A stretch of 64,000 bases of DNA from Colwellia sp. 1_MG-2023 (GCF_030546755.1 NZ_JAUOPE010000018.1:1-64000); one strand, 5' to 3'; positions 10,108-20,789 are shown, numbered from the stretch's first letter. Program-made: numbers and translations. Notes: generated by a model not told the origin, from the sequence alone.

Positions 10108-10406
10108 TAAGCGAAGAACGTTTGTTAAAAGTGCTTTTGGCACCGAACATTTCTGAGAAAAGCACAATGGCTGCTGAAGCAAACAACACAGTTGTTTTCA
10201 AAGTTGCAACTACTGCTACTAAAGCTGAAATCAAAGCTGCTGTTGAGAAACTTTTCGAAGTTTCAGTTGAAGGTGTTCGCACATTAAATGTTAAAGGTAA
10301 GACAAAACGTACTGGTGCTCGTTTTGGTCGCAGAAGCGACTGGAAAAAAGCATACGTTACTCTTGCTGAAGGCAGCGACATCGACTTCGTCGGCGCGGAA
10401 TCATAG
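10104..10406 (+). CDS. rplW: 50S ribosomal protein L23
   Basis: L23 stands at the tunnel exit and docks trigger factor and SRP. The 100-aa protein begins [20 protein letters not shown], with the loop [22 protein letters not shown]. coli L23 also has 100 aa. The start overlaps the rplD stop, and rplB follows after 12 bases. Confidence 0.97.
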   Translation: MISEERLLKVLLAPNISEKSTMAAEANNTVVFKVATTATKAEIKAAVEKLFEVSVEGVRTLNVKGKTKRTGARFGRRSDWKKAYVTLAEGSDIDFVGAES

Positions 10407-10418
10407 GAGTTTACAAAA

Positions 10419-11243
10419 ATGGCTATAGTTAAATGTAAACCTACTTCTCCGGGTCGTCGCCACGTAGTTAAAGTGGTAAACGCGGAGTTGCATAAAGGTA
10501 AGCCTTACGCACCATTATTAGACACTAAGTCTAAGTCTGGTGGTCGTAACAATACTGGTCGTATTACAGTTCGTCACGTAGGTGGTGGTCATAAGCATCA
10601 TTATCGTATGATCGACTTTAAACGTACTAAAGATGGCATTCCTGCAAAAGTAGAGCGTTTGGAATATGATCCAAACCGTAGTGCTAACATTGCGTTAGTA
10701 TTATATGCAGATGGTGAACGTCGTTACATCTTAGCCCCTAAAGGCTTAAAAGCTGGTGATTCTATCCAGTCTGGTGTTGACGCTCCAATCAAAGCAGGTA
10801 ACACATTACCATTGCGTAACACACCATTAGGTAGTGTTATTCATGCAATCGAACTTAAACCTGGTAAAGGTGCTCAAATCGCTCGTGCGGCGGGTACTTA
10901 TGCTCAATTAGTTGCTAAAGATGGTGCTTACGTTACTTTACGTCTTCGTTCAGGCGAAATGCGTAAAATCGAAGCAGACTGTCGTGCTACTTTAGGTGAA
11001 ATCGGTAACGCAGAACACATGCTTCGCTCTTTGGGTAAAGCAGGTGCTACTCGTTGGCGTGGTGTTCGCCCAACTGTTCGTGGTGTTGCCATGAACCCAG
11101 TTGATCACCCACACGGTGGTGGTGAAGGTAAAACTTCAGGCGGTCGTCATCCGGTATCTCCTTGGGGTGTACCAACTAAGGGTTACAAGACTCGTAAAAA
11201 CAAGCGTACTGATAAGTTTATCGTACGTCGTCGTACTAAATAG
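10419..11243 (+). CDS. rplB: 50S ribosomal protein L2
   Basis: L2 is needed for subunit joining and supports the peptidyl transferase centre. The 274-aa protein has the conserved [18 protein letters not shown] segment near residues 225-242, with the functionally important histidine, and a basic C-terminus. The family norm is about 273 aa. AGGAG precedes the ATG. Confidence 0.97.
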   Translation: MAIVKCKPTSPGRRHVVKVVNAELHKGKPYAPLLDTKSKSGGRNNTGRITVRHVGGGHKHHYRMIDFKRTKDGIPAKVERLEYDPNRSANIALVLYADGERRYILAPKGLKAGDSIQSGVDAPIKAGNTLPLRNTPLGSVIHAIELKPGKGAQIARAAGTYAQLVAKDGAYVTLRLRSGEMRKIEADCRATLGEIGNAEHMLRSLGKAGATRWRGVRPTVRGVAMNPVDHPHGGGEGKTSGGRHPVSPWGVPTKGYKTRKNKRTDKFIVRRRTK

Positions 11244-11268
11244 TACATCTAATTAAAGAGGAATCACC

Positions 11269-11544
11269 ATGCCACGTTCTCTCAAGAAAGGTCCATTTAT
11301 AGACCTACACTTGTTGACGAAGGTAGAGAAAGCTCTGGAAAGCGGGAATAAAAAGCCAATTAAAACTTGGTCCCGTCGTTCAATGATCATACCAAATATG
11401 ATCGGATTGACCATAGCTGTCCATAATGGCCGTCAACACGTTCCTGTATTTGTAACCGAAGAAATGATCGGTCACAAATTGGGTGAATTTGCACCAACTC
11501 GTACTTATCGCGGCCATGTCGTTGATAAGAAAGCGAAAAGATAA
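11269..11544 (+). CDS. rpsS: 30S ribosomal protein S19
   Basis: S19 binds the 30S head near the A site with S13. The 91-aa protein starts [20 protein letters not shown] and keeps the [19 protein letters not shown] core. The ribosome site AGAGGAAT lies just before the ATG. rplV follows 11 bases on. Confidence 0.97.
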   Translation: MPRSLKKGPFIDLHLLTKVEKALESGNKKPIKTWSRRSMIIPNMIGLTIAVHNGRQHVPVFVTEEMIGHKLGEFAPTRTYRGHVVDKKAKR

Positions 11545-11555
11545 GGGGAAGTTAA

Positions 11556-11888
11556 ATGGAAGCTATTGCTAAACATAAATTTGCCCGTGGTTCAGCACAA
11601 AAAGCTCGTTTAGTTGTGGATCAAATCCGCGGCTTGGGTGTTGAAAAAGCTTTAGAAATCTTAGACTACAGCAACAAAGGTGCTGCAGACTTAGTGAAAA
11701 AAGTTTTGAACTCAGCGATTGCTAATGCAGAACATAACGAAGGTGCAGACATTGATGAATTATTCGTTAAAACTATTATGGTTGACGATGGTCCTACAAT
11801 GAAACGTATCAAGCCTCGTGCGAAAGGTCGCGCGGATCGTATCCTTAAGCGTACAAGTCACATCACTGTGATTGTAGCTGATAGCTAG
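11556..11888 (+). CDS. rplV: 50S ribosomal protein L22
   Basis: L22 forms part of the exit-tunnel constriction with L4; changes in its loop give macrolide resistance in many bacteria. It has 110 aa, the normal length, with the extended hairpin at [20 protein letters not shown]. No unusual insert is seen in the loop. It starts [20 protein letters not shown]. Confidence 0.97.
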   Translation: MEAIAKHKFARGSAQKARLVVDQIRGLGVEKALEILDYSNKGAADLVKKVLNSAIANAEHNEGADIDELFVKTIMVDDGPTMKRIKPRAKGRADRILKRTSHITVIVADS

Positions 11889-11899
11889 GAGATATTAGA

Positions 11900-12592
11900 A
11901 TGGGTCAAAAAGTCCATCCAAATGGTATTCGCTTAGGTATCACTAAACCTTTCGCGTCTACTTGGTTTGCAAGTAGCAAAGATTTTTCAGCGAATTTACA
12001 CGGTGACCATTTGGTTCGTGAATATTTAACTGAAAAGCTTAAGCGTGCATCATTATCAAAAATCGTAATTGAACGTCCAGCTAAATCAATCCGCGTAACA
12101 ATTCACACGGCTCGTCCAGGTGTTGTTATCGGTAAGAAAGGCGAAGACGTAGAAAAATTACGTTTACAAGTATCGAAAATTGCTGGTGTTCCTGCTCAAA
12201 TCAACATCGCTGAAGTACGTAAGCCAGAAATGGATGCGCAGCTTGTTGCAGACAGCATTGCTAGTCAATTAGAACGTCGTGTTATGTTCCGTCGCGCTAT
12301 GAAGCGTGCTGTACAAAACGCAATGCGTTTAGGTGCTAAAGGTATCAAAGTTGAAGTTAGCGGTCGTTTAGGCGGCGCTGATATCGCTCGTTCTGAATGG
12401 TATCGTGAAGGTCGTGTACCTTTGCATACATTACGTGCTGATATTGACTACGCAATCGCGCGTGGTGACACAACTTATGGTGTTATCGGTATTAAAGTTT
12501 GGATCTTTAAAGGTGAAGTGATTGGTGGTATGCCTACTCAGGTAGAAGCACCAGCTAAACCGAAAAAAAGAAACAATCGCAAGAGCAAGTAG
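11900..12592 (+). CDS. rpsC: 30S ribosomal protein S3
   Basis: S3 lies at the mRNA entry channel and helps the ribosome helicase function. The 230-aa protein has the type II KH domain with [13 protein letters not shown] near residues 75-87 and the C-terminal [18 protein letters not shown] motif. The tail is lysine-rich ([11 protein letters not shown]). Confidence 0.97.
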   Translation: MGQKVHPNGIRLGITKPFASTWFASSKDFSANLHGDHLVREYLTEKLKRASLSKIVIERPAKSIRVTIHTARPGVVIGKKGEDVEKLRLQVSKIAGVPAQINIAEVRKPEMDAQLVADSIASQLERRVMFRRAMKRAVQNAMRLGAKGIKVEVSGRLGGADIARSEWYREGRVPLHTLRADIDYAIARGDTTYGVIGIKVWIFKGEVIGGMPTQVEAPAKPKKRNNRKSK

Positions 12593-12602
12593 GGGATAAG
12601 TA

Positions 12603-13016
12603 ATGTTACAACCAAAACGTACTAAATTCCGTAAGCAATTTAAATTGCGTAACCGCGGTCTTGCACAAGTCGGTAGCTCAGTAAGCTTCGGTACTTTCGG
12701 GTTGAAATCAGTTGAGCGTGGTCGTATGACAGCTCGTCAAATTGAAGCAGCTCGTCGTGCGATGACTCGTCACGTTAAGCGTCAAGGTAAAATTTGGATC
12801 CGAGTATTTCCAGACAAACCAATTACTAAAAAGCCTCTTGAGGTTCGTATGGGTAAAGGTAAAGGTTCTGTAGAATATTGGGTATGTCAAATTCTACCAG
12901 GTCGTGTTCTTTATGAAATGGAAGGTGTATCAGAAGAATTAGCACGCGAAGCATTTGCTTTAGCGGCAGCTAAACTTCCGTTTAAAACAACCTTCGTAAC
13001 TAGAACGGTGATGTAA
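12603..13016 (+). CDS. rplP: 50S ribosomal protein L16
   Basis: L16 shapes the A-site tRNA binding region of the 50S subunit. The 137-aa protein starts [20 protein letters not shown] and keeps the central [20 protein letters not shown] and [11 protein letters not shown] segments. Its last base overlaps the rpmC start (TAATG), so the two are translated together. Confidence 0.97.
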   Translation: MLQPKRTKFRKQFKLRNRGLAQVGSSVSFGTFGLKSVERGRMTARQIEAARRAMTRHVKRQGKIWIRVFPDKPITKKPLEVRMGKGKGSVEYWVCQILPGRVLYEMEGVSEELAREAFALAAAKLPFKTTFVTRTVM

Positions 13017-13207
13017 TGAAAGCTAGCGATTTAAGAGAAAAAAGCATTGAAGAGTTAAATGCTGAATTACTTGAGCTTTTGCGCGAACAGTTTAACTATC
13101 GCATGCAAGCAAGCACAGGTCAGTTAGCACAAACTCACTTGCTAAGAACGGTACGTCGCAATATTGCACGTGTTAAGACTATCATAACTGAAAAGGCAGA
13201 TAAGTAA
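13016..13207 (+). CDS. rpmC: 50S ribosomal protein L29
   Basis: A 63-aa helical hairpin protein next to L23 at the tunnel exit. [20 protein letters not shown] and the REQFNYRMQ motif are typical. It overlaps both neighbours by one base. Confidence 0.96.
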   Translation: MKASDLREKSIEELNAELLELLREQFNYRMQASTGQLAQTHLLRTVRRNIARVKTIITEKADK

Positions 13208-13455
13208 TGAGCGAAAAAATTCGTACACTACAAGGTCGTGTAATCAGTGATAAAATGGATAAGTCTATCACTGTTTTAATTGAACGACGTGTTAAACACC
13301 CAATTTACGGAAAGTTCATGACGCGTTCAACTAAGTTGAAAGCGCACGATGAAACTAACCAGTGTAATGCAGGTGACGTAGTAACTATTCGTGAATGTGC
13401 TCCAATTTCTAAGTCTAAAAACTGGACATTGGTTGACGTAGTAACAAAAGCTTAA
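13207..13455 (+). CDS. rpsQ: 30S ribosomal protein S17
   Basis: S17 is a primary 16S rRNA binder with an OB fold. The 82-aa protein has [20 protein letters not shown] and the loop [17 protein letters not shown]. It is the last gene of the S10 operon here, because a strong terminator follows 25 bases after its stop. Confidence 0.97.
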   Translation: MSEKIRTLQGRVISDKMDKSITVLIERRVKHPIYGKFMTRSTKLKAHDETNQCNAGDVVTIRECAPISKSKNWTLVDVVTKA

Positions 13456-13480
13456 TTTTTTAAGTTTTATAGTAACTATT

Positions 13481-13508
13481 AAAACGGCTCCTTAGGGAGC
13501 CGTTTTTT
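13481..13508 (+). terminator. Terminator between the S10 and spc operons
   Basis: AAAACGGCTCC, a short TTA loop, GGAGCCG and TTTTTT. It separates rpsQ from rplN, so the S10 and spc groups are at least partly independent transcripts. Confidence 0.9.
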
Positions 13509-13633
13509 ATTGGAAAAAGATAGATAAAAAGTCAAAAGTCCCACCTATAGCTCGATCTAGCCTTCTCAGGTAGAAAGAATACCGATTAATTATAAATAAT
13601 TGTTTAAATAAAGTACCACTTTTTAATAACTGG

Positions 13634-13642
13634 TGTTATAAT
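13634..13642 (+). promoter_or_regulatory. Extended -10 promoter of the spc operon
   Basis: TGTTATAAT is a perfect extended -10 (TGn-TATAAT). The -35 side is not close to consensus, which is common for this promoter type. The GC-rich start TCGCGCCC follows, and the leader is about 105 bases to rplN. I see nothing else sure in 13509-13753. Confidence 0.7.
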
Positions 13643-13753
13643 CTCGCGCCCTCTTAATATGAGTGGGATTTAAAAGGCAGTGACGGGTCAAATTTCTGGC
13701 CTTAAATTTCTATCTTTTTTATAGACGAAAGATAAATAGCGGAGACATATTAA

Positions 13754-14122
13754 ATGATCCAAATGCAATCACAATTGAACGTAGCTGATAACAGCGGCGC
13801 TCGACGTGTACAATGTATAAAGGTTCTTGGTGGTTCGCACCGTCGCTACGCACGCATTGGTGATATCATTAAAATTGCAGTGAAGGAAGCAAATCCTCGC
13901 GGTAAGGTTAAAAAAGGTGATGTTCTTACTGCAGTAGTGGTGCGCACAAAGAAAGGTGTTCGTCGTACAGATGGTTCAGCCATCCGTTTTGATGAAAACG
14001 CGGCTGTAATGTTAAATGCTAACTTACAACCAATTGGTACTCGTATTTTCGGACCTGTGACACGTGAACTTCGTAATGAAAAGTTCATGAAAATCGTTTC
14101 ACTTGCTCCAGAAGTACTATAA
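13754..14122 (+). CDS. rplN: 50S ribosomal protein L14
   Basis: First gene of the spc operon. L14 lies at the subunit interface next to L19. The 122-aa protein begins [20 protein letters not shown], and the length is close to the family norm. GGAGA precedes the ATG. The basic loop [14 protein letters not shown] is intact. Confidence 0.97.
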   Translation: MIQMQSQLNVADNSGARRVQCIKVLGGSHRRYARIGDIIKIAVKEANPRGKVKKGDVLTAVVVRTKKGVRRTDGSAIRFDENAAVMLNANLQPIGTRIFGPVTRELRNEKFMKIVSLAPEVL

Positions 14123-14134
14123 GGAGTCACGATA

Positions 14135-14449
14135 ATGGCATCTAAAATTCGTCGTGATGATGAAGTAGTTATACTAGCCGGAAAAGACAAGGGCAAGACT
14201 GGTAAAGTCACTAAAGTGCTTGTTGAAGATGGTAAAGTATTTGTTGAAGGCGTTAACTTAATCAAGAAGCACACTAAGCCTGTACCTCAGTTACAGCAGC
14301 CTGGTGGCATTGTTGAAAAAGAAGCACCTTTAAACGTTTCAAACGTAGCGATCCTTAACCCAGCAACGGGTAAAGCAGATCGTGTAGGTTTTAGAATTGA
14401 AGACGGCAAAAAAGTACGTTTTTTCAAATCTAATAACGAATTAGTTTAA
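14135..14449 (+). CDS. rplX: 50S ribosomal protein L24
   Basis: Assembly-initiating 50S protein. It has 104 aa with a KOW motif at the N-terminus ([21 protein letters not shown]). It lies between rplN and rplE with 12- and 15-base gaps, each with a clear ribosome site. Confidence 0.97.
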   Translation: MASKIRRDDEVVILAGKDKGKTGKVTKVLVEDGKVFVEGVNLIKKHTKPVPQLQQPGGIVEKEAPLNVSNVAILNPATGKADRVGFRIEDGKKVRFFKSNNELV

Positions 14450-14464
14450 TAATTGGAGTAAACG

Positions 14465-15004
14465 ATGGCGAAACTGCATGATTTATATAAAGATACAGTT
14501 GTAGCTGAACTTCAAAAGAAGTTTGACTATAAAAGTGTCATGCAAGTCCCTCGGATTGAAAAGATCACCCTTAACATGGGTGTTGGTGAAGCTATTGCTG
14601 ATAAAAAAGTATTAGAACATGCCACAAATGATCTTACTGCAATCTCAGGTCAAAAGCCTATTACGACTGTAGCACGCAAATCTGTTGCGGGCTTTAAGAT
14701 TCGTGAAGGTTATCCTATTGGCGCAAAAGTAACTCTACGCGGTGAAAGAATGTGGGAATTTTTAGAGCGTTTAATCTCTATTTCTGTTCCTCGTATTCGT
14801 GACTTCCGTGGCTTGAACCCGAAATCGTTCGATGGCCGTGGTAATTACAGCATGGGTGTTCGTGAGCAAATCATCTTCCCAGAAATCGAGTATGATAAAA
14901 TCGATAAGATTCGTGGTATGGATATTACTATCACTACTACTGCGAAATCTAATGAAGAAGGTCATGCATTGCTGACTGCCTTTAATTTCCCGTTTAAGAA
15001 ATAA
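14465..15004 (+). CDS. rplE: 50S ribosomal protein L5
   Basis: L5 carries 5S rRNA into the central protuberance and touches S13. It has 179 aa, as in E. coli. It starts [20 protein letters not shown], with the conserved [20 protein letters not shown] region near residues 109-128. Confidence 0.97.
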   Translation: MAKLHDLYKDTVVAELQKKFDYKSVMQVPRIEKITLNMGVGEAIADKKVLEHATNDLTAISGQKPITTVARKSVAGFKIREGYPIGAKVTLRGERMWEFLERLISISVPRIRDFRGLNPKSFDGRGNYSMGVREQIIFPEIEYDKIDKIRGMDITITTTAKSNEEGHALLTAFNFPFKK

Positions 15005-15015
15005 GGTGTAGAGTT

Positions 15016-15321
15016 ATGGCTAAATCGTCAATGAAAGCTCGTGAAGCTAAAAGAACCAAATTAGTTGCACAATATGCTGAAAAGCGTGCAGCGCTAAAAG
15101 CAATCATCTCAGGTGTTGATTCTTCGGAAGAAGAACGTTGGGATGCAGTATTGAAACTTCAAAGTTTACCTCGTGATTCATCTAGTAGCCGTCAACGTAA
15201 TCGTTGTAACGTTACAGGTCGTCCACATGGTTACTTACGTAAATTCGGTTTAAGCCGAATCAAGTTGCGTGAAGCAACTATGCGTGGTGAAGTTCCAGGT
15301 CTTAAGAAAGCTAGTTGGTAA
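15016..15321 (+). CDS. rpsN: 30S ribosomal protein S14, zinc-free form
   Basis: S14 binds the 30S head late in assembly. At 101 aa this is the long form without the paired CxxC zinc motif. The C-terminal signature [20 protein letters not shown] is present. In E. coli its neighbour product S8 controls the spc operon. Confidence 0.97.
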   Translation: MAKSSMKAREAKRTKLVAQYAEKRAALKAIISGVDSSEEERWDAVLKLQSLPRDSSSSRQRNRCNVTGRPHGYLRKFGLSRIKLREATMRGEVPGLKKASW

Positions 15322-15340
15322 TTCACGGGAGTAAATGGTT

Positions 15341-15730
15341 ATGATGACTGATCCTATCGCGGACATGTTTACACGCATCCGCAACGGTCAATCTGCAGCA
15401 AAAACTGCAGTAACAATGCCATCTTCTAAAGTAAAAGTTGCAATTGCTAACTTACTTAAAGAAGAAGGTTACATTACAGAGTATTCAGTGTCTGGTGATG
15501 CAAAACCAGAATTAGCTGTTACTTTAAAATATTTTGAAGGTAAAGAAGTAATCGAAACAATTAAACGTGTTTCACGTCCAGGTCTTCGCGTATACAAAGG
15601 TGCAAATGAGTTACCTAAAGTATTAGCGGGCATGGGTATTGCGATTGTTTCTACTTCTAAAGGTCTAATGACTGATCGTGCCGCTCGCTCTGCGGGTCTT
15701 GGTGGTGAAGTTCTTGGTTTCGTAGCGTAA
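15341..15730 (+). CDS. rpsH: 30S ribosomal protein S8
   Basis: S8 binds the centre of 16S rRNA and, in E. coli, represses the spc operon by binding mRNA near rplE. From the ATG at 15341 it has 129 aa, close to 130 in E. coli. I prefer this ATG over the one at 15335 because the GGGAG site would be too close to 15335; 15344 is also possible. It starts [17 protein letters not shown] and keeps the C-terminal [20 protein letters not shown]. Confidence 0.95.
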   Translation: MMTDPIADMFTRIRNGQSAAKTAVTMPSSKVKVAIANLLKEEGYITEYSVSGDAKPELAVTLKYFEGKEVIETIKRVSRPGLRVYKGANELPKVLAGMGIAIVSTSKGLMTDRAARSAGLGGEVLGFVA

Positions 15731-15741
15731 GGAGCAGAACT

Positions 15742-16275
15742 ATGTCTCGTGTTGCAAAAGCACCTGTCGAAGTACCTGCTGGCGTTACAGTAACGTTATC
15801 AGGTCAAGACATAAAAGTTAAAGGTCCAGTAGGCGAATTATCTCGCACGATCCACAGTGACGTTGTTGTTTCTCAAGAAGAAAACAACATTATCACTAAT
15901 ATCGTTGCTGATGTTAAAGGCGCTTGGGCTCAAGCCGGTACTGCACGTGCTTTAATCAATAATATGGTTGAAGGTGTGAGTAAAGGTTTTACAAAAACAT
16001 TAGTTTTAAACGGTGTTGGTTACCGTGCAAAAGCTGCAGGTAAGAACTTAAACTTATCTTTAGGCTTTTCACACCCGGTTGATCACGCTATCCCTGAAGG
16101 GATAACTGTTGAAACTCCTAGTCAAACTGAAATCACGCTGAAAGGCGCTGACAAACAGTTGGTCGGTCAAACTGCTGCGAACATTCGCGCTTACCGTAAA
16201 CCTGAGCCTTATAAAGGTAAAGGGATTCGTTATAGTGATGAATATGTACGCCGTAAAGAAGCTAAGAAAAAGTAG
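15742..16275 (+). CDS. rplF: 50S ribosomal protein L6
   Basis: L6 lies near the factor-binding site of the 50S subunit. The 177-aa protein starts [20 protein letters not shown]. The C-terminal signature is [20 protein letters not shown]. The length matches E. coli. Confidence 0.97.
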   Translation: MSRVAKAPVEVPAGVTVTLSGQDIKVKGPVGELSRTIHSDVVVSQEENNIITNIVADVKGAWAQAGTARALINNMVEGVSKGFTKTLVLNGVGYRAKAAGKNLNLSLGFSHPVDHAIPEGITVETPSQTEITLKGADKQLVGQTAANIRAYRKPEPYKGKGIRYSDEYVRRKEAKKK

Positions 16276-16284
16276 GGTAATACG

Positions 16285-16638
16285 ATGGATAAGAAAACAT
16301 CTCGTTTGCGCCGCGCTAAACGCGCTCGTGCAAAAATTAGCGAGCTGGGTGCGAATCGTTTAGTCGTTCACCGTACTCCTCGCCACATTTACGCGCAATT
16401 GATTGCACCAACAGGTTCTGAAGTAATCGCAACAGCGTCTACTTTAGATAAAGAAGTTAGTGCTCAGTTAGAAAAAACAGGTAACGTTGCTGCAGCTCAA
16501 GCTGTTGGTAAAGCAATCGCTGAACGTGCAAAAGCTAAAGGCATTGAGTCTGTAGCATTTGACCGCTCAGGTTTCCGTTATCATGGTCGTGTAAAAGCGT
16601 TAGCAGATGCAGCTCGTGAAGCTGGTCTTCAGTTTTAG
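16285..16638 (+). CDS. rplR: 50S ribosomal protein L18
   Basis: L18 binds 5S rRNA together with L5. The 117-aa protein starts [20 protein letters not shown] and ends with the conserved [20 protein letters not shown]. The length matches E. coli. Confidence 0.97.
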   Translation: MDKKTSRLRRAKRARAKISELGANRLVVHRTPRHIYAQLIAPTGSEVIATASTLDKEVSAQLEKTGNVAAAQAVGKAIAERAKAKGIESVAFDRSGFRYHGRVKALADAAREAGLQF

Positions 16639-16647
16639 GGGTTGATG

Positions 16648-17157
16648 ATGGCTAATCATAATCAAGAAAACTCACAACAAAGTGATATGGCTGAAAAGCT
16701 AATTGCCGTTAACCGTGTTTCAAAAGTGGTTAAAGGTGGTCGCATATTCAGTTTCACAGCATTAACTGTTGTTGGTGATGGTGCTGGTCGCGTTGGTTTT
16801 GGTTACGGTAAAGCACGTGAAGTGCCTGCTGCAATCCAAAAAGCAATGGAAAAAGCACGTCGTAACTTAGTAACCGTTGATTTGAAGGGGACAACGCTTC
16901 AACATCCTATTAAAGGACGTCATTCAGGTTCTAAAGTTTACATGCAACCAGCTTCTGAAGGTACAGGTATCATCGCCGGTGGCGCGATGCGTGCAGTACT
17001 TGAAGTTGCAGGCGTACAGAACGTATTGTCAAAAGCATACGGTTCTACTAACCCAATCAACGTAGTACGCGCTACTGTTTCAGCTCTTGCGAACATGAAA
17101 TCGCCAGAAGCTGTTGCAGCTAAACGTGGCAAAAGCGTTTCAGATATCTTGGGGTAA
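16648..17157 (+). CDS. rpsE: 30S ribosomal protein S5
   Basis: S5 helps decoding accuracy and the mRNA entry channel. From the ATG at 16648 it has 169 aa, slightly longer than the 167 of E. coli. I prefer this ATG because AGGGG lies 6 bases before it; TTG 16642 and ATG 16645 are too close. The S5 domain [20 protein letters not shown] is normal. The first 15 residues are rich in N and Q. Confidence 0.96.
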   Translation: MANHNQENSQQSDMAEKLIAVNRVSKVVKGGRIFSFTALTVVGDGAGRVGFGYGKAREVPAAIQKAMEKARRNLVTVDLKGTTLQHPIKGRHSGSKVYMQPASEGTGIIAGGAMRAVLEVAGVQNVLSKAYGSTNPINVVRATVSALANMKSPEAVAAKRGKSVSDILG

Positions 17158-17163
17158 TTGAAC

Positions 17164-17343
17164 ATGGCTAAAACAGTAAAAGTAACTCAAGTAAAAAGTT
17201 CTATTGGTCGTTTACCGAAACATAGAGCTACATTAAAAGGTCTTGGTTTACGTCGTATCAATCATACAGTTGAGTTAGAAGATACTCCATCTGTACGTGG
17301 TATGATCAATCAAGTACATTATATGATTAAGGTGGAGGATTAA
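17164..17343 (+). CDS. rpmD: 50S ribosomal protein L30
   Basis: A small 59-aa protein, as in E. coli, starting [20 protein letters not shown]. An in-frame TTG two codons upstream is not used, because the known proteins start at MAK. rplO starts 2 bases after the stop. Confidence 0.96.
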   Translation: MAKTVKVTQVKSSIGRLPKHRATLKGLGLRRINHTVELEDTPSVRGMINQVHYMIKVED

Positions 17344-17345
17344 TA

Positions 17346-17780
17346 ATGCATTTAAATACTTTATCTCCTGCACCAGGTGCTAAGAAAGCCAAGAAACGCT
17401 GTGGTCGTGGTATTGGTTCAGGCATAGGTAAAACTGGTGGTCGTGGTCACAAAGGTCAGAAGTCTCGTTCTGGCGGTAGTGTTCGTCCAGGTTTTGAAGG
17501 CGGTCAAATGCCATTGAAACAACGTTTACCTAAATTTGGTTTCACGTCACGTAAATCTTTAGTTCGCGCTGAAGTACGTTTACATGAACTAAATAACATC
17601 ACAGGTGATGTTGTCGATATTCATGCGCTTAAAGACGCTAACTTAATCACACGTAACATTGTGACAGCAAAAATTATGTTGTCTGGCGAAATTACTCGTC
17701 CAATCACTGTTCGTGGCTTAAGTGTTACTAAAGGTGCTCGTGCGGCTATTGAAGCTGCCGGTGGAAAAATCGAGGAATAA
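17346..17780 (+). CDS. rplO: 50S ribosomal protein L15
   Basis: L15 is a late-assembly 50S protein with a long glycine- and arginine-rich N-terminal extension, visible here as [20 protein letters not shown]. It has 144 aa, as in E. coli. secY follows after 8 bases, linking ribosome synthesis to secretion. Confidence 0.97.
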   Translation: MHLNTLSPAPGAKKAKKRCGRGIGSGIGKTGGRGHKGQKSRSGGSVRPGFEGGQMPLKQRLPKFGFTSRKSLVRAEVRLHELNNITGDVVDIHALKDANLITRNIVTAKIMLSGEITRPITVRGLSVTKGARAAIEAAGGKIEE

Positions 17781-17788
17781 TACAGGTT

Positions 17789-19114
17789 ATGGCTACACCA
17801 GGAATGGATAATAAAGGCGCAGGCGGACTGTCTGAGCTGAAACAAAGATTATGGTTTGTATTCGGCGCATTAATTGTTGCCCGTTTGGGATCATTCGTGC
17901 CAATCCCTGGTATTGACGCCGCTGTATTAGCTCAGTTGTTTGAACAACAAAAGGGCACCATTGTAGAAATGTTTAACATGTTCTCTGGTGGTGCACTTGA
18001 GCGAGCCTCTGTATTGGCACTTGGTATTATGCCTTACATTTCAGCTTCTATTATCATGCAGCTGGGTTCTCATATGATCCCTAGTTTGCAAGAATTGAAA
18101 AAAGAAGGTGAAGCTGGAAGACGTAAAATCAGCCAATACACCCGCTACGGTACTTTAATATTAGCAACGGTACAATCTGTCGCGATAGCAAGAAGTTTAC
18201 CTGGAATGATGCCTGGTCTAGTAATGGACGCAGGTTTTGGTTTCTACTTTGCTGCTGTAGTTAGTTTGGTTACTGGTACCATGTTTTTAATGTGGTTAGG
18301 TGAACAAATTACCGAACGTGGTATTGGAAACGGTATTTCTATCTTAATATTTGCGGGTATTGTTGCTGGTATGCCATCAGCTGTAGGTCAAACTGCAGAA
18401 ATGGCGCGTCAAGGGGAAATACACCTATTAGTATTATTGCTCATTGCAGTAATTGTATTTGCAGTAACCTTTTTTGTGGTATTTGTAGAACGTGGTCAAC
18501 GACGTATCGTTGTTAACTACGCTAAGAGACAGCAAGGACGTAAAGTTTTTGCCGCTCAAAGTACACATTTACCTTTAAAGGTCAATATGGCTGGTGTTAT
18601 ACCACCTATTTTTGCTTCAAGTATCTTGTTGTTCCCTGGCTCTATTGCCAGCTGGTTCGGACAAGGTGACGGTATGGTAGCCGACGTATTACAGGAATTG
18701 TCTATTGCAATTTCTCCAGGTCAGCCGCTTTACGTTATGTTACTCGCAGCAGCGATAATATTTTTCTGTTTCTTTTACACGGCATTAGTATTTAATCCGC
18801 GTGAAACAGCAGATAACCTGAAAAAATCTGGTGCGTTTATTCCTGGGATTCGTCCTGGTGAGCAAACGTCTAAATATATAGATAAAGTAATGACACGTTT
18901 AACTTTAACTGGTGCGTTGTATATTACCTTTGTCTGTTTGGTTCCTGAATTTATGATGATTGCATGGGATGTACAGTTCTACTTTGGTGGAACATCGTTA
19001 CTGATCATTGTTGTGGTTATTATGGATTTTATGGCTCAAGTACAAACACATTTGATGTCTCATCAATATGATAATGTACTTAAGAAAGCAAACCTGAAAG
19101 GCTATGGCCGCTAG
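17789..19114 (+). CDS. secY: Protein translocase subunit SecY
   Basis: Core channel of the Sec translocon in the inner membrane, working with SecE, SecG and SecA. The 441-aa protein has ten hydrophobic segments. It has the plug region [20 protein letters not shown] and the cytosolic loop [20 protein letters not shown] needed for SecA and ribosome contact. The length is the same as in close relatives (443 in E. coli). It lies in the usual place between rplO and rpmJ. Confidence 0.97.
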   Translation: MATPGMDNKGAGGLSELKQRLWFVFGALIVARLGSFVPIPGIDAAVLAQLFEQQKGTIVEMFNMFSGGALERASVLALGIMPYISASIIMQLGSHMIPSLQELKKEGEAGRRKISQYTRYGTLILATVQSVAIARSLPGMMPGLVMDAGFGFYFAAVVSLVTGTMFLMWLGEQITERGIGNGISILIFAGIVAGMPSAVGQTAEMARQGEIHLLVLLLIAVIVFAVTFFVVFVERGQRRIVVNYAKRQQGRKVFAAQSTHLPLKVNMAGVIPPIFASSILLFPGSIASWFGQGDGMVADVLQELSIAISPGQPLYVMLLAAAIIFFCFFYTALVFNPRETADNLKKSGAFIPGIRPGEQTSKYIDKVMTRLTLTGALYITFVCLVPEFMMIAWDVQFYFGGTSLLIIVVVIMDFMAQVQTHLMSHQYDNVLKKANLKGYGR

Positions 19115-19131
19115 GTTTAACGGAGTATAAA

Positions 19132-19245
19132 ATGAAAGTTCGTGCATCCGTAAAAAAGATTTGCCGTAACTGTAAAGTTGTTAAACGTGCTGGTGTTGTT
19201 CGCGTAATTTGCGTTGAACCAAAGCATAAGCAACGTCAAGGCTAA
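19132..19245 (+). CDS. rpmJ: 50S ribosomal protein L36, zinc-binding form
   Basis: A 37-aa protein between secY and rpsM, starting [20 protein letters not shown]11, C14, C27 and H32 form the zinc site, so this is the zinc-dependent form of L36. The ribosome site CGGAG lies 7 bases before the ATG. It is cotranscribed with secY. Confidence 0.96.
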   Translation: MKVRASVKKICRNCKVVKRAGVVRVICVEPKHKQRQG

Positions 19246-19258
19246 ATCTTTAGCAGTA

Positions 19259-19286
19259 GCATTATGCAGATAACTCTGTATAATGC
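19259..19286 (+). promoter_or_regulatory. Stem-loop between spc and alpha operons
   Basis: GCATTAT pairs with ATAATGC, with inner CAGA/TCTG pairing, so about 11 bp fold around a 4-base loop. No T-run follows, so it is not a standard terminator. It may pause polymerase or mark an RNA processing site. Confidence 0.5.
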
Positions 19287-19299
19287 CGCTTCGATTTAC

Positions 19300-19382
19300 A
19301 AAATAAGTCGCTGGTTGAGTATCCTAACGGGCTTTTCAACCGGTTAATTTTAATCTTTAAATAGGAGATGTGTTAGTGGCCC
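19300..19382 (+). promoter_or_regulatory. Alpha-operon leader (S4-binding pseudoknot)
   Basis: The leader has TTGAGTATCCTAACGGGC then TTTTCAACC, and ends in TAGTGGCCCGTAT over the rpsM start. This matches the E. coli alpha-operon leader as I remember it (TTGAGTATCCTGAAAACGGG, then TTTTCAGC, and the same GTGGCCCGTAT). In E. coli S4 binds this pseudoknot and traps the ribosome at rpsM. Function here follows from the close match. Confidence 0.8.
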
Positions 19383-19732
19383 GTATCGCTGGCATTAACA
19401 TCCCTGATCGTAAACATGCAGTAATCGCCATTACTGCGATTTACGGTATTGGTCAAACTCGTGCAAAAGCTATTTGTGCGGCGGCTGGTATCGATGAATC
19501 TACGAAGATCAGTGAATTAGACGAAGCAAAAATTGATTTGCTTCGCGCAGAAGTGGATAAATACACCGTAGAAGGTGATTTACGCCGTGAAGTTTCAATG
19601 AACATTAAACGTCTTATGGATTTAGGTTGTTTCCGTGGTATTCGCCACCGTCGCAGTCTTCCTCTACGTGGTCAACGCACTAAAACAAATGCGCGTACCC
19701 GTAAAGGTCCTCGTAAGCCAATTAAGAAGTAA
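19376..19732 (+). CDS. rpsM: 30S ribosomal protein S13
   Basis: S13 bridges the subunits and contacts P-site tRNA with its basic tail. From the GTG at 19376 the protein is [14 protein letters not shown]..., 118 aa, the same as E. coli. The AGGAG site lies 8 bases before this GTG. A GTG two codons earlier would add residues not found in the family. The rare start sits inside the leader pseudoknot, which suits regulated initiation by S4. Confidence 0.97.
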   Translation: MARIAGINIPDRKHAVIAITAIYGIGQTRAKAICAAAGIDESTKISELDEAKIDLLRAEVDKYTVEGDLRREVSMNIKRLMDLGCFRGIRHRRSLPLRGQRTKTNARTRKGPRKPIKK

Positions 19733-19745
19733 GAGGAACTAGACA

Positions 19746-20135
19746 ATGGCTAAAACACCTGTACGTACGCGTAAACGCGTAAAAAAACAAGTTGCTGATG
19801 GCATGGCTCATATCCATGCTTCTTTCAACAACACAATCGTAACTCTTACAGACCGTCAAGGTAATGCATTATCTTGGGCGACTGCTGGTGGTTCTGGTTT
19901 CCGTGGTTCGCGTAAATCAACTCCATTTGCTGCGCAAGTAGCTGCAGATCGTGCTGGTAAAGCTGCACAAGAGTTTGGCTTGAAGAATATTGAAGTGTTC
20001 GTTAAAGGTCCGGGTCCAGGTCGAGAATCTGCTATCCGTGCTTTAAATGCTGCTGGTTTTAAAATCACCAACATTACTGACGTTACACCGATTCCTCATA
20101 ATGGTTGTCGTCCTCCTAAGAAACGTCGCGTTTAA
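19746..20135 (+). CDS. rpsK: 30S ribosomal protein S11
   Basis: S11 shapes the 30S platform near the E site. It has 129 aa, as in E. coli. The central [11 protein letters not shown]-like and [18 protein letters not shown] segments are typical. AGAGGAA precedes the ATG, and rpsD follows after 33 bases. Confidence 0.97.
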   Translation: MAKTPVRTRKRVKKQVADGMAHIHASFNNTIVTLTDRQGNALSWATAGGSGFRGSRKSTPFAAQVAADRAGKAAQEFGLKNIEVFVKGPGPGRESAIRALNAAGFKITNITDVTPIPHNGCRPPKKRRV

Positions 20136-20168
20136 TCGCTCATTTTTTAGGATAGTTGGAGAAAGAAA

Positions 20169-20789
20169 ATGGCTAGATATTTAGGTCCAAAGTTAAAGCT
20201 TAGCCGCCGCGAAGGAACTGATTTGTTCCTTAAAAGTGGTGTTAGAGCTATTGACACTAAATGTAAATTCGAAATGATCCCAGGTCAGCACGGCGCACGT
20301 CGCGGTCGTTTATCTGATTATGGTGTTCAACTTCGTGAAAAACAAAAAGTTCGTCGTATTTATGGCGTTCTAGAGAAGCAATTCCGTAACTACTATAAAG
20401 AAGCTGCGCGTCTAAAAGGTAATACAGGTGAAAACTTGTTACAACTTTTAGAAAAACGTTTAGACAACGTTGTATACCGCATGGGCTTTGCAAGTACACG
20501 AGCTGAAGCACGTCAACTTGTAAGTCACAAAGCTATCGTAGTGAATGGAAGTGTTGTTAATATTCCATCTTTCACTGTTAAAGCTGAAGATGTAGTTTCT
20601 GTTCGTGAAAAGTCGAAAACTCAAGCGCGTATCATTGCTGCTTTAGAATTGGCTGAACAACGTGAGAAGCCTGTCTGGGTTGAAGTAGATAATAAGAAGC
20701 TAGAAGGTGTTTTCAAACGCGTTCCAGATCGTTCAGATTTATCTGCCGAAATTAATGAACAGTTGATAGTTGAACTTTACTCTAAGTAA
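20169..20789 (+). CDS. rpsD: 30S ribosomal protein S4
   Basis: S4 is a primary assembly protein and the repressor of the alpha operon. It has 206 aa, as in E. coli. It starts [20 protein letters not shown], and an S4 RNA-binding domain covers about residues 95-155 ([20 protein letters not shown]). It follows rpsK and precedes rpoA. Confidence 0.97.
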   Translation: MARYLGPKLKLSRREGTDLFLKSGVRAIDTKCKFEMIPGQHGARRGRLSDYGVQLREKQKVRRIYGVLEKQFRNYYKEAARLKGNTGENLLQLLEKRLDNVVYRMGFASTRAEARQLVSHKAIVVNGSVVNIPSFTVKAEDVVSVREKSKTQARIIAALELAEQREKPVWVEVDNKKLEGVFKRVPDRSDLSAEINEQLIVELYSK

